From Limnoperna fortunei (Eukaryota; Mollusca; Bivalvia; Mytilida; Modiolidae): a DNA stretch of 64,000 nt. The translations under genes were made by a program, and so were the position numbers. The notes below the pieces were generated by a model. The model was not told where the DNA came from, did no database searches, and saw only the letters and a program-made list of their open reading frames with translations. Positions within the stretch are counted from its first letter, which is position 1. Every line of letters starts with the position of its first letter. Where the stretch lies: positions 56,548,648 to 56,612,647 of the forward strand of contig OX104115.1 in NCBI GenBank assembly GCA_944474755.1. Direction: 5' to 3'. Of this stretch, positions 12,300 through 24,553 are shown piece after piece.

Positions 12300-12440
12300 T
12301 TATGGGATAATTAATATTGGAGTCCAGTACATCTTGTCCACAGTGAGATTCAAAACCAGCACACCAAGTGTTGACATGCACGTGATCAATAGTAGGCTAA
12401 CTAAGTTAACCACTAGTTCACTGAGACCGGTCATACAATT
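12300..12440 (-). mobile_element. SINE 5' (tRNA-like) fragment
   Basis: On the minus strand it reads 'ctactattgatcacgtg', 'catgtcaacact', a diverged B-box region ('ggttttgaatctcac') and 'gatgtactggactccaat', the first ~150 bp of the family. Together with 11240-11394 it could be one SINE split by later sequence; the junction region of the consensus is present in both pieces. Confidence 0.65.
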
Positions 12441-13140
12441 AATTTGGTTTACATGAACACATACATGGGCATTTTCTATACATTCGTTTTGCATTTTCAA
12501 ATACGCAGGGTATAGAGTTTTAACGCGTTTTACTGTTAATTCTTATTTTCAATCCCATTTACTGTAAGAAATTGTTTATGCTACTCACTTTCAATAAAAA
12601 TAATTAAGGCTTGATAAACATTATGCACACAATGTCCAATACGCTAAAGTTATAAGGAGAAATAAGGAAACAATATGTCAAGGACAGACAAAACAAATAG
12701 ACACACAACACAAATTCAAGCAATTGAGTAACACGAATTAATTTAATTGATTTTTGTAGGAAAGTATTTCACCTTATTCACAGCTATTTAAAAAACACCA
12801 AACGGTTAGAAAGTACGATGCATTCCATTAATTTTTTCAGTGAGTGCGTAGGTTTGTAATCATTTTTGGTTTTCTTCTATAAATAATAACGAGATTTGAA
12901 GGACATATAGCTTAAACATGTTTAACTTGTGTTTTAGAAAATAACCTATAAAGTAGAGATGAGTTCCACTAGAACCAAGGATGTCATCATTCGTAACAAG
13001 TCGAAATATTTACATTGAATACTTGTAACTATAGTGTGTTGATGATACCAGCTGTGGGTAATTTTTAGTAAGGTACATAAATAAGCAATGCATGAGTTGT
13101 CACTTCTATTTTTCTTATTATACCAACGCTTCGAAATAGA
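12441..13140. other. AT-rich intergenic sequence, nothing assigned
   Basis: No coding pattern, repeat boundary or RNA gene was identified. Confidence 0.4.
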
Positions 13141-13510
13141 GGGGGTATACTAGTTTACCCCGGTCCGTCCTTCCGTTTTACAACATAACTGTTGTAACAG
13201 TTTTGTATGCGACCTTAATATATGGTTTTATATTGCAAGTGCTTATTTCAGGTTTGTCGCATATCTACTTCATGTTTACCGAATTAGTCAATTTTAAGAT
13301 TAGTTTTCAATGGATGAAAATTTTCGTAACAATTTTCGCAGCAACTACTTATCACAACCATTTGAGATTTTATATGTGACCTTACCCTGTGGTCCTATAT
13401 AGCGAGTACCAATTTCAGTTCTGTCGCATATCTAGTTTCCTGTTTATCGACTTAGCCAATTCAATGATGTGAATAGCGGCGGCATACTGAGTGAGCAGTA
13501 GCTCATATGT
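13141..13510 (+). repeat. Dispersed repeat with internal ~170-bp duplication
   Basis: Opens with 'gggggtatactagtttaccc' and 'ggtccgtccttccg'. Two related units follow, sharing 'atgcgaccttaatat / atgtgaccttaccct', 'gtcgcatatcta' and 'ctgtttaccga / ctgtttatcga' (about 13205-13310 and 13370-13465). The opening resembles widespread non-coding repeats I associate with bivalve genomes; no mobile-element end was found. Confidence 0.5.
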
Positions 13511-15299
13511 TCCTGGTTTTTTAGCTTCTTCTCCTTATAAAAATGCATTGTGTTACAGAGCTAAAAAAAGTTCCAAATGGGTAACAAAATCTCTATATAT
13601 AGATATAACACATAATGTATAATAATAATGTCTTAAAAAATAATCAGCTTATAAATTATAGAAAGATTCTATTTAATGTTTACATACTGTTTAGTATGCC
13701 GCTGTACTTTACCATAACCCACTTCCTGGTTCTTAGACATGCTTGCACTTTGATATGAATGGTTCTACGACATACCAGTACGTTACCATGACTCATACAC
13801 ACCTACGTTTAATTTACATGAATCACACCAACTCTTCACGTGACTGGTTCTAAAGAGACCTGTACTTTAACACAAATCCCCAACTGTCTGGTTCTAATAC
13901 ATACCTGTAGTTTACAATGAATATTGCCTCGACTTGTTCTTAGATATACTTGTACTATACCATGACTTATTCACTGTCTGGTTCTTAAACACACCTGCAT
14001 TTACCATGAATCGCCCCTTGCCTGGTTCTAAGACATTACTGTGCTTCACCATAATCGCCCAATGCGTGGTTATAAAAACATACGTTACCATGAATTTGCC
14101 AGCGACTAGTTCTAAGACATAGCTGTACTTTATTATGAATCACACCCGACTGGTTCTAAGACATACATGCAAATTAGCAAGAATCACACAATGCAAGGTT
14201 TTAAGACATACTTTTACTTTACTATAAATCACGCCTTGCCTGGTTCTACGACATACCTGCACGTTACCCGATGGCAATTTCTAGGACATCCATTTACATT
14301 ACTATTAATCACCAACCGTATATTTCTATGTACTTGACGATATATCTCCCCCTGCTTGTTCTAAGATATCCTTGTACTGTAAAGTGACTTACTCAGTGCC
14401 TAGTTCTTAAACATATCTGTCTATCACCATTAATCACCAAAGTATTGGTTTAAAGACATACATCACTTTATCACAAATCACCCCATGCCTGGTTCTAATA
14501 CGTACTTGTACTTTATCATAAATCACCCCATGCCTGGTTCTAATACGTACCTGTACTTTATCATAAATCACCCCAGGCCTGGTTCTAATACGTACCTGTA
14601 CTTTATCAGAAATAACCACATGCGTTGTTCTAATACGTACCTGTACTTTATCATAAATCACCTCATGTCTTGTTATAATACGTACCTGTACTTTATCATA
14701 AATCACAACATGCCTTGTTCTAATACGTACTTGTACTTTATCATAAATCAACCATGCCTGGTTTTAGTACGTACCTGTACTTTATCATAAATCACACCAT
14801 GCCTTGTTCTAATACGTACCTGTACTTTATCATAAATCACCCCATTCCTGGTTCTAATACGTACCTGTACTTTATCATATATCACACGATGCATTGTACT
14901 AATACGTACCTGTACTTTATCATAAATCACCCCATACCTGGTTCTAATACGTACCTGTACTTTATCATAAATCACCCCATGTTTGGTTCTAATACGTACC
15001 TGTACTTTATCATAAATCACCCAATGCCTAGATCTAAAACATACCTGTACTTTATCATAAATCACCCCAGGCTTGTTCTAATACGTACCTGTACTTTATC
15101 ATAAATCACATCATACGTACCTGTACTTTATCATAAATCACCCCATGCCTGGTTCTAGAACGTACCTGTACTTTATCATAAATCACCCTATGCTTAGATC
15201 TAAAACATACCTGCACTTTATCATAAATCGCCCCATGCTTAGTTCTAATACGTACCTGTACTTTATCATAAATCACATCATAGTACCTGTGCTTTATCA

Positions 15300-18200
15300 T
15301 AAATCACCACACGTCTTGTTCTAATACGTATATGTTCTTTATTATAAATCACGCCATGCCTTGTTCTAATACCTACCTGTAATTTATCATAAATTACCAC
15401 ATGCCTTGTTCTTATTCGTACCTGTACCTGATCATAAATCACACCATGCCTTGATCTAATACCTACCTGTACTTTATCATAAATCACACCATGCCTGGTT
15501 CTAATACCTACCTGTACTTTATCATAAATCACACCATGCCTGGTTCTAATACGTAGCTGCACTTTAACATAAATCACACCATGCCTTGTTATAATACGTA
15601 CCTGTACTTTATCATAAATCACCACATGCCTTGTTCTTATTCGTACCTGCACTTTATCATATATCACACCATGTCTTGTTCTAATACGTACTTGTACTTT
15701 ATCATAAATCACCCCATGCCTTGTTCTAATACGTGTATGTTCACACCATGCCTTGTTCTGATACCTACCTGTACTTTATCATAAATCACCCCATGCCTTG
15801 TTCTTAAACGTATATGTACTTTATCATAAATTACCAAATGCCTTGCTCTTATTCGTACCTGTACTTTATCATAAATCACCCCATGCCTGGTTCTAATACG
15901 TAGCTGCACTTTATCAGAAATCACACCATGCCTTGTTCTAATACGTACCTGTACTTTATCATAAATCACCCAATCCCTGGTTCTTATACGTACCTGTACT
16001 TTATGATAAATCACCACACGCCTTGTTCTTATACGTACCTATACTTTATCATAAATCACTCCATGACTGGTTCTAACACGTACCTGTGCTTTATCATAAA
16101 TCACCACACGCCTTGTTCTAATACGTACCTGTACTTTATCATAAATCACCCAATGCCTAGATCTAAAACATACCTGTACTTTATCATAAATCACCCCATG
16201 CCTGGTTCTAGAACGTACCTGTACTTTATCATAAATCACCCTAAGCTTAGATCTAAAACATACCTGCACTTTATCATAAATCACCCCATGCTTAGTTCTA
16301 ATACGTACCTGTACTTTATCATAAATCATATCATAGTGCCTGTGCTTTATCATAAATCACCACACCTCTTGTTCTAATACGTACTTGTACTTAATCATAA
16401 ATCACCCCAAGCCTTGTTCTAATACGTATATGTTCTTTATTATAAATCACGCCATGCCTTGTTCTAATACCTACCTGTAATTTATCATAAATTACCACAT
16501 GCCTTGTTCTTATTCGTACCTGTACTTGATCATAAATCACACCATGCCTTGATCTAATACCTACCTGTACTTTATCATAAATCACACCATGCCTGGTTCT
16601 AATACCTACCTGTACTTTATCATAAATCACACCATGCCTGGTTCTAATACGTAGCTGCACTTTAACATACATCTCACCATGCCTTGTTATAATACGTACC
16701 TGTACTTTATCATAAATCACCACATGCCATGTTCTTATTCGTACCTGCACTTTATCATATATCACACCATGTCTTGTTCTATTACGTACTTGTACTTTAT
16801 CATAAATCACCCCATGCCTTGTTCTAATACGTGTATGTTCACACCATGCCTTGTTCTAATACCTACCTGTACTTTATCATAAATCACCCCATGCCTTGTT
16901 CTTAAACGTATATGTACTTTATCATAAATTACCAAATGCCTTGCTCTTATTCGTACCTGTACTTTATCATAAATCACCCCATGCCTGGTTCTTATACGTA
17001 CCTGTACTTTATGATAAATCACCACACGCCTTGTTCTTATACGTACCTATACTTTATCATAAATCACTCCATGACTGGTTCTAACACGTACCTGTGCTTT
17101 ATCATAAATCACCACACGCCTTGTTCTAATACGTACCTGTACTTTATCATAAATCACCCAATGCCTAGATCTAAAACATACCTGTACTTTATCATAAATC
17201 ACCCCAGGCTTGTTCTAATACGTACCTGTACTTTATCATAAATCACCCCATGCCTGGTTCTAGAACGTACCTGTACTTTATCATAAATCACCCTAAGCTT
17301 AGATCTAAAACATACCTGCACTTTATCATAAATCACCCCATGCTTAGTTCTAATACGTACCTGTACTTTATCATAAATCATATCATAGTACCTGTGCTTT
17401 ATCATAAATCACCACACCTCTTGTTCTAATACGTACTTGTACTTAATCATAAATCACCCCAAGCCTTGTTCTAATACGTATATGTTCTTTATTATAAATC
17501 ACGCCATGCCTTGTTCTAATACCTACCTGTAATTTATCATAAATTACCACATGCCTTGTTCTTATTCGTACCTGTACTTGATCATAAATCACACCATGCC
17601 TTGATCTAATACCTACCTGTACTTTATCATAAATCACACCATGCCTGGTTCTAATACCTACCTGTACTTTATCATAAATCACACCATGCCTGGTTCTAAT
17701 ACGTAGCTGCACTTTAACATACATCTCACCATGCCTTGTTATAATACGTACCTGTACTTTATCATAAATCACCACATGCCATGTTCTTATTCGTACCTGC
17801 ACTTTATCATATATCACACCATGTCTTGTTCTATTACGTACTTGTACTTTATCATAAATCACCCCATGCCTTGTTCTAATACGTGTATGTTCACACCATG
17901 CCTTGTTCTAATACCTACCTGTACTTTATCATAAATCACCCCATGCCTTGTTCTTAAACGTATATGTACTTTATCATAAATTACCAAATGCCTTGCTCTT
18001 ATTCGTACCTGTACTTTATCATAAATCACCCCATGCCTGGTTCTAATACGTAGCTGCACTTTATCAGAAATCACACCATGCCTTGTTCTAATACGTACCT
18101 ATACTTTATCATAAATCACTCCATGACTGGTTCTAACACGTACCTGTGCTTTATCATAAATCACTACACGCCTTGTTCTAATACGTACTTGTACTTTATC

Positions 18201-18450
18201 ATAAATCACACCATTCCTTGTTTTAATACGTACCTGTACTTTATTATAAATGACACCATGTCTTGTTCTAATACGTACCTGTACTTTATCATAAATCACA
18301 TTATTCCTGGTTCTTATACGTACATGTACTTTATTATATATCAACTCATGTCTTGTTCTAATACGTACCTGTACTTTATCATAAATTACCCCATGCCTGG
18401 TTCTAATGCATACCTGTACTTTATCATAAATCACCACATGCCTGGTCATA
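15300..18450. repeat. Higher-order repeat of ~1.05 kb within the minisatellite
   Basis: Variant 45-bp units recur in the same order. The block 16391-16882 reappears 1052 bp later at 17443-17934, with identical translations in both strands. A more diverged copy begins about 1098 bp earlier, near 15300. The middle copy lacks about two units near 16990 that the first copy has at about 15893-15982; the third copy keeps part of them. This mosaic is what unequal crossing-over or gene conversion between copies would leave. Confidence 0.85.
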
Positions 18451-20255
18451 GTACATGCATGGTCGTTACGATGAAACACACTGCCTAGTTCTACGACATA
18501 CTTCACTAAATCATGAATCACACACTTCTTCTTTCTAAGACACACCTGTACGTCACAACGAATCAGCCTTTGCATGCTTGAAAGTCATATCTGTACTCTA
18601 CCATAAGTCAGCCCATGCTTTGTTCTTAGACATATCGGGAATCACCATGTATCACCCACTGTCTGGTTCGAAGAAACGCCTGTACTTTGCCATAAATTAC
18701 CCCCTGGTTGAAGCTTAGACATAAACGTTTTTTTACCAAAATTCAATCCTGGCTTGATTCTGAGACATACTTGTACGTTACCATTAATTTGCTACTGTCT
18801 ATCTATTAATTACCTCCAACGGGTTTTAAAATATACCTCTACATGACAATATTTGCGACAATGCCTGGTTCTAAGACATAGCTGTAAATTGCCATAAACT
18901 ATCCCTTGCCTGGTTTTTGGACATACCTGTACTTTATCAAAAATCACCGTTGCTTTGCTCTGCGGCGTTATTGTACTCTGCCATAAACCACCCACTGCAT
19001 TTTGTTGTCAGACATAAATGTACTCTACCACCAATCACACACAGCCTAGTTCTTAGATATAACTGTATATTACAGTTCTAATACACGAGAGTATATTGCC
19101 GTTAAACACCCACTGCCTGGTTTTATGTTCCAGAGCGTTACCATAAATTCCCCCTGCCTGGTTTTAAGACGTACCTTTACTTTCCATTAATACTTCCTAG
19201 CCAGGTTTTATGACATACCTGAACTTAACCATAAATTATCCGTGGCTGGTTCTAAAACATACTTGGACTTTTCCATGAATCACTCACTGCTCAGTTTAAG
19301 GCATAACTACGCGTTATTATTAATCCCAATCGCTGACTATTTCTGAAACATATTTGTACGTTACCATGTTTCTCCGATTGCCGGATTCTAAAAAATACCT
19401 GTACGTAAATAACGTTAACATGAATCCCACGCTGCCTGATTCTATATGCTTCCAGCACCATATTATATAAGACAATAAATCACCATCTGCCTGGCTCACA
19501 GACATATTTTCACTTGACAATGAATGACCCGCTGCCTGGTTATAAGACATTCCATTAGTTTACCACGAATCACCCAATGTTAATAATGCATACATCTACT
19601 TTACAATAAGTCGTCCTATGCGATGTTTTAAAATCTTTTATTACGTAATACAATAAATATTCGTTTTCTATTAAATATTATTTATTTTTAACCATTTTAT
19701 TCATAAACATTTCTCTCAGTTAATAGAAAGGCGATCTATTGACCGATTGCGATCTATTGCCTATTGACATTTTGACTTGGACAAATAAAAACACGTGAAT
19801 ATATATATATGAGATGATCTGCGTCATTAATCTCCAATAATTCAAAATGTTTTATGCTGACTTTCGTTTATGCCGTTGGCTTTGAACAATAGAACATTAA
19901 GCTGATATGGATAACTTGGGAAAATATTCTGATTTATTGCTTGGTTACACATTAAATAACTGTATACTAACACTTTACATACCTTACTTTACTATAAATT
20001 CTCACTTGCCTGGTTCTAGGACATATCTGAGCTTTTCCACGAATCACTCACAGAACAGTTCTCAGACATACCTCTACTCGACCATTATTCAGCCATTGTC
20101 TAGTTAAGGCATGCTTGCTGGACATTAAACAACAATCAATCAAGGCATGCCTATATTTTACAATTAATCGTTTACTGCCTAATTCTAAGACATACCTGTA
20201 CATAACTATTGATAAACAACTTCCTGGCTCTAGGACATGTACATGTACATTTACA

Positions 20256-20863
20256 AGCTACAATAATGTAGCTCCTTATTATTTTTTTGACGGAGCTACA
20301 AAGAGGTCCCATTACTCGTAATGGATCAAGCCGGGAGTGATTCACACCCGAGGGTTTTCTGCATATAATACGCTATTAAACTGTTTCCCTAAATTGCTAG
20401 ATACTTTTTAATGTCTTTGAAGTTTAACTGATATTTCTACAACACCTAATTCGTTAGTTTTACACTGTATTCGTAATCATGGCATTGTTGTCAAAATGTG
20501 AATTCCGGAAGTGCGTAATTTCTGAATCGATTTAGTACAAATTCATCCGGATCAAGATTTTCCGGCTTTATTTCATTAGCTTGCATCAATATTTTACCGA
20601 TACGATTCTCCAATTCTTTACTTCACAATTTCAATTTTGTCAACAATGCCACGATTACGAAAAAGTGTTGAAATTATTTAAGTAAACATTGTAGAAATGT
20701 CAACTGAACGGCGGAGAAAGGAAAAAATATAAATTGAACAAAAATAGCAGTTTAAAAGCGGAAAATATGTATTAATCTCAAGAGTGTTTTTGCTCCATTA
20801 CGAGTAATGGGACCTCTTTGTAGCTCCGTCCATAAAAAAATAAGGAGCTACATTATTGTAGCT
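20256..20863. mobile_element. Foldback DNA element, 608 bp, ~70-bp inverted ends
   Basis: Positions 20256-20325 are inversely repeated at 20794-20863 with only a few differences; outer end AGCTACAATAATGTAGCTCC. Inverted pairing continues inward ('cgtaatcatggcattgttg' near 20471 against 'caacaatgccacgattacg' near 20641), so most of the element folds on itself. It interrupts the decayed minisatellite. Flanks GTACATTTACA (20245-20255) and GTACGTTTACA (20865-20875) look like an imperfect 11-bp target duplication, with one extra base on the right. No transposase is encoded, so it is non-autonomous; its superfamily is uncertain. Confidence 0.85.
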
Positions 20864-21330
20864 AGTACGTTTACATGCATCACCTACTTTACAATAAATC
20901 ACCCCTTGCTGGTTTTAAGACGTACTGGTGCGGTGCAAAGAATCCTACAACGCCTGGTTCTAAAACATATCTGCACTTTACCTTTAATCAGCCCCTGTCT
21001 GGCTATCAGACATACCTGTACTATAAGTCACCCGAGGCCTTGTTCGAAGACATAGCTGTACGTTATTACAAATCACACACTGCCGGTTGCAAGATATACA
21101 TGTATTTACCATGAATCGCCCACTGCCTGCTTTTAGTATACAGTTGTACGCTACAGGTTCTAGGACATTCACTTACGTTACCATGAATAGTTCACTGTAC
21201 GTTCTAAAACATGCCTGTACCCGTCAATTCCCCACTGTCTGGTTTTGAAAGCATACCATTCAGTGTCTTGCCACGAATGAGGATATGCCTGTACTTTTCA
21301 TGAATCGCACCACATAATACATACCTGTGC

Positions 21331-21779
21331 ATAAATGTAAGAAATGAATGCAACAATAATACTGTAAATTGTGTTCGCTTTTATCTATTTACAGTGTCAA
21401 TGGAGTGATGAAAGACACACTTATATGCGAGGGTCTGAAATTTGGAAATACTAAAGGTTAAATTTGGAGGTAGTCTTAGAGTAATATAAAACTTTCACAC
21501 TTATATTATTTGAATTGTTGTAATCGATTGCTATCGATTCAGCAATTGTCATGAGGACTTCTGCTACGTCCACCTCCTTCAGAAAAAAGAAACTGTACAC
21601 ACGTGTCTAAACTATATCGAACACAAATACATGGTACCAAGTTTAATGAGGTGAAAGATGAAATTCATGAAAATAATTAGATTTCTTGAAAAATGAGAGA
21701 TCACAAAACATTTGCAAGCCAATCACTGTTAAATTGTGATTTTAAAAACATTGGTGCTAATAACAGTCTTCACAATGTC
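21331..21779. other. Intergenic sequence between minisatellite and Tc1 remnant
   Basis: AT-rich, with no gene or clear repeat boundary. Confidence 0.4.
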
Positions 21780-22600
21780 ATTCCCCATTTGCATCGATGC
21801 AAGTATCACAACGACGCCTCATCGAAAGAAATACATTAGGCAGACAAGCTTGGGAAATAATATGCAAAAGGTTTACTAGGCCCATTTCTGCCTACAGAAC
21901 GGGCGGATGTAGAAACCAACGTATTCCAGGGTTAAATTCCTCCCATAAGTGTTCTTTAGTTGACATAACAGGTGATACAGTCGGCCAATCCAACACATAT
22001 ACATTTTGTTATACAGGAAATGTTCAGACATCTCGAGTCTTGCGTTATCTTATTGTAAAGTCTTTTTTACCTTAATTCAAACAAATGAATGAATGACATG
22101 CTTTTAAAGGATTTTGTACCTATCTCTCAGTCTTCCAAAAACAGGGCGTATCGCCAGTCTCCTTGTGCTCTCGTAATCTCGGTCTTCGATCTGATCGGTC
22201 TTAATTCCTGAATGAACCTGTCTAATTGTCAATTGGAAGCGGCTTTAAAGATGCAAAATCTTAATATGGTTGTCCTGGTGAACGGTGAACGTCCAGATCT
22301 AGACCGGTCATGGAGGTGATGACTTGTTCTGTAGCGCATCCGTAAAGAACTCATATTGTTTCTATGGCAACCAAATTGCATAACAACGTAAGTGTGAGCA
22401 TGTCCAGAAAGCAGCATTCCGATTGCTTAGTTGTCTTTTATCTTTGGACAACCGAAGTATTTGTCTAAGGTTATTTTAAAGAAAACAATTATGCTTTTCT
22501 GAGAGCTACCTGTCAAAATAAACCCTTCATGAAAAAAAGCCACCATAATCGTATAACTTTTAAATAAGACACAAAAAGTTGATGTCTATACCGTGCGCAA
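21780..22600 (-). pseudogene. Tc1/mariner-like transposase remnant, catalytic core deleted
   Basis: On the minus strand the N-terminal part (22417 down to about 22170) shows the paired helix-turn-helix and GRPR-like region of Tc1 transposases: VVMQFGCHRNNMSSLRMRYR, then LHDRSRSGRSPFTRTT. The C-terminal part (about 21990 down to 21790) reads EHLWEEFNPGIRW and later SMRRRCDTCIDANGE, matching the family's IEHLWDEL and SMRRR endings. The DDE core between them is missing, and frames are interrupted. The outer end near 22590 ('ataccgtgcgcaa') recurs in the remnants near 38357 and 43530, so all three belong to one family. Confidence 0.75.
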
Positions 22601-23031
22601 AAAAAAGAGCGCAAAGTTGATTTACCCTAATTAAGCTTATTTGAGACATTGTACTGTATAGTGTTTCCACAATATAGAGCACAATATAAATTTTGCTTGC
22701 TTTAATCACGTGATAATTGAAAATGATATATCTCTCTTTTCATTGCAGACATACCTTTGATAACATTTATGTGAAGAGAAAAGTAGCTCTTTTAGGTTAC
22801 AGGTTTTTTTTTCCTGTAGCGTAAGTCTGTGTATGAAATATGTAAATGTTGGTGTTTATTCTTGAAATTAGCATTTAGTTTAGGTTTCGTTTTAGGTTAT
22901 GGAATGTCACAAGAACTTGGCAGATCAAAGCCGTAAATTCAGTATCAAACCAGTAGGTCTTTCCGACAATTGGAAATCAGTATGGAACTTATCTTCCAGA
23001 CAGTGTGATTGTGAAAATGATCAGACTGCAG

Positions 23032-23297
23032 TAGGGGGCCTTGGTGGCAGAGTGGTCAAGGTAGTTCGTCTACTATTGATCACGTGGTCTGTCAACACTG
23101 AGATTGCGGGTTCGATTCTCACTGCAGGCAGGATGTACTCGACTCCAATCTTATTTGACAAGGATTGCCAGTTTTCCTACCGCAGTTTGGGGGATTTTCT
23201 CCGGGAACTCCGGCTTCCTCCCCCAATAAAAACTGGACGCCATGATATAGCTAAAAATTGCTGAAAATGGCGTTAAACACCATCAAACAAAAAAAAA
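23032..23297 (+). mobile_element. Full-length tRNA-derived SINE
   Basis: The best copy of the family in the window. The tRNA-like head contains an A box (tggcagagtgg, about 23044-23054) and a good B box (GGTTCGATTC, 23109-23118). The body includes 'ttgacaaggattgccagt' and 'ctccgggaactccggctt', and the tail includes 'aactggacgccatgata' and an A-rich 3' end. Flanks CAGACTGCAG (23022-23031) and CAGAGTGCAG (23298-23307) look like a target-site duplication with one mismatch. Transcription would be by RNA polymerase III and mobilisation by a LINE. Confidence 0.9.
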
Positions 23298-23609
23298 CAG
23301 AGTGCAGAAATTCATTATATATACAAAAACACATGTAGACGTACATGTGTATTGTTGAACTGAACCAACCATTAGAAACTTGCAAAAAGGGAGCACTGTT
23401 TAGCAATATTTTTATTCTGCAATGTCAGTAAAATGCAAAAGTTTGATCAGAAATGAACAATCAGTGTTTCTCTTAGTATTAAAACGAGCTTTGTTTTTAT
23501 AAAAGCAATATTATTTCACAGATATAATGAATATTATTTTAAATTATTATTATTTACGATTTTGTTCTAAAATAAAAGCAGAAGTTTTTAAAAACGGAGT
23601 ATATTTCAG

Positions 23610-23769
23610 TGTCAAACCAAACAACACGTACACTGCCACAAACATTGTACTTTTGTTTATGGAACATGTGACTGTGATGACAAATATTACGGGAAAACAT
23701 GTAATTGTGCCGCTGCTAATAGAATACAAACCAAGAGAAAAGAACCTTGTACATCGTTTGTTTATTTTA
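23610..23769 (+). CDS. Possible orphan exon with one EGF-like module
   Basis: After an acceptor-like 'atatttcag' (23601-23609), the frame beginning TGT at 23610 encodes an EGF-like cysteine pattern: C-x7-C-x3-C-x6-C-x-C-x8-C, with KHCTFVYGTCDCDDKYYGKT. This matches the C-x-C-x(n)-G-x2-C ending of EGF and laminin-type EGF modules, although the usual Gly before the aromatic is Lys. The frame then runs to a stop near 23787. No convincing donor or partner exon was found, so it may be a lone exon of a larger multi-EGF gene or a relic. A longer overlapping frame (23527-23778) has no such pattern. Confidence 0.35.
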
Positions 23770-24048
23770 ACCAAATGATTGAAACATTCTGAAATACTAG
23801 TTTTTTAAAATTTATTGAACACCGATTCTGCCCCTTGCTGATACATGTGTAAATTTATTCCAACTGTACTAGGGTTTTTCCTTTAAGAATTGTATAGAAT
23901 TAAACTTGGTGATCCTCAGCATTTCTCAGTGTTTGTTTTGTGCTTAACTGGTCCTCATCATAATTATAAAACTGTTTACTGTAGATCAAACATCGAATGA
24001 TTAATGATTTTAATTTACATATACCAGAAATATTTTTATAGATTTAAA

Positions 24049-24250
24049 TTATCCGTAATGATTACTACCACCTGTTATCATTTTAGACCAAATTCTAAAG
24101 CAAACAAAAATGTGTAGCGATATTGTGAGTGCAAGTAACATCATGGCAGCAGCGAACAGAGATACAGAAGAAAATGGTGCCAGTGTGATAATAGCAGCTG
24201 TCTGTTTGATAACCAATTCCTGAATGGAGGTTTGTATATATACTTTTTCA
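24049..24250 (-). CDS. Possible terminal exon with a membrane segment
   Basis: Minus-strand frame, open to a stop at 24049. It starts after an acceptor-like 'acctccattcag' (minus strand, about 24222-24233) and encodes a long hydrophobic stretch (SLFAAAMMLLALTISLHIFV) and then a short polar tail (WSKMITGGSNHYG). This would suit the last exon of a membrane protein. The opposite strand is also open with an acceptor-like 'tgttatcattttag', so the coding strand is undecided. No upstream exon was found. Confidence 0.2.
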
Positions 24251-24367
24251 TGCCAAATTTGTGTAATCAAAACAGTTTTATTTATGTTGTATTAATATAT
24301 TTTGCTTATTAAACTCACATGGCTTCTAGTGTTTTGCCTGTATGTAAAATTTTTACAATTAACCTTT

Positions 24368-24553
24368 GGACATTGTTTGATTAATTGACGCCAAACTTTG
24401 CCGTAATAATGTTTTTGATGTCATTTACAAATGTTCCATATGTTATTGATTCGATCAATCGGACATTGCTTGATTAATTGACGCCAAGCTTTGGCCTAAT
24501 AATGTTTTTGATGTCATTTACAAATGTTCCATATGTTATTGATTCGATCAAAA
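24368..24553. repeat. 93-bp tandem duplication (two units)
   Basis: Two adjacent units starting 'ggacattg' at 24368 and 24461 are nearly identical, sharing 'gatgtcatttacaaatgttc' and ending 'ttattgattcgatcaa'. There is no coding potential. Confidence 0.9.

Larger units (their letters stand above)
13690..21330. repeat. 45-bp minisatellite array with degenerate flanks
   Basis: The unit is about 45 bp; its core is 'gttctaatacgtacctgt' followed by 'actttatcataaatcacc'. Units are regular from about 14480 to 18450 and decay outward on both sides ('ttctaagacatacctgtact...accatgaatcac' forms). The degenerate right arm is interrupted near 19620-19960 by unrelated sequence and at 20256-20863 by a foldback element. 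Because 45 is divisible by three, unit after unit stays open in frames of both strands, giving 15-residue repeats (MPGSNTYLYFIINHP on plus; DKVQVRIRTRHGVIY on minus). No start context, splice sites or codon bias support translation, so I treat all these frames as non-coding. Confidence 0.95.

Noticed and set aside
13690..18450. CRISPR-like array
   Set aside because: Units are contiguous with no unique spacers, and the surrounding DNA is eukaryotic.
14434..18575. Many 60-158-codon open frames on both strands with 15-residue repeats
   Set aside because: They are produced by a 45-bp tandem unit without stops in one frame of each strand; there is no start context, splicing or bias that favours one strand.
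23036..23120. A functional tRNA gene
   Set aside because: A and B boxes are present, but there is no paired acceptor stem and the sequence continues into a SINE body and tail.
22899..23264. A 121-codon frame as a gene
   Set aside because: Its second half is the SINE at 23032-23297.
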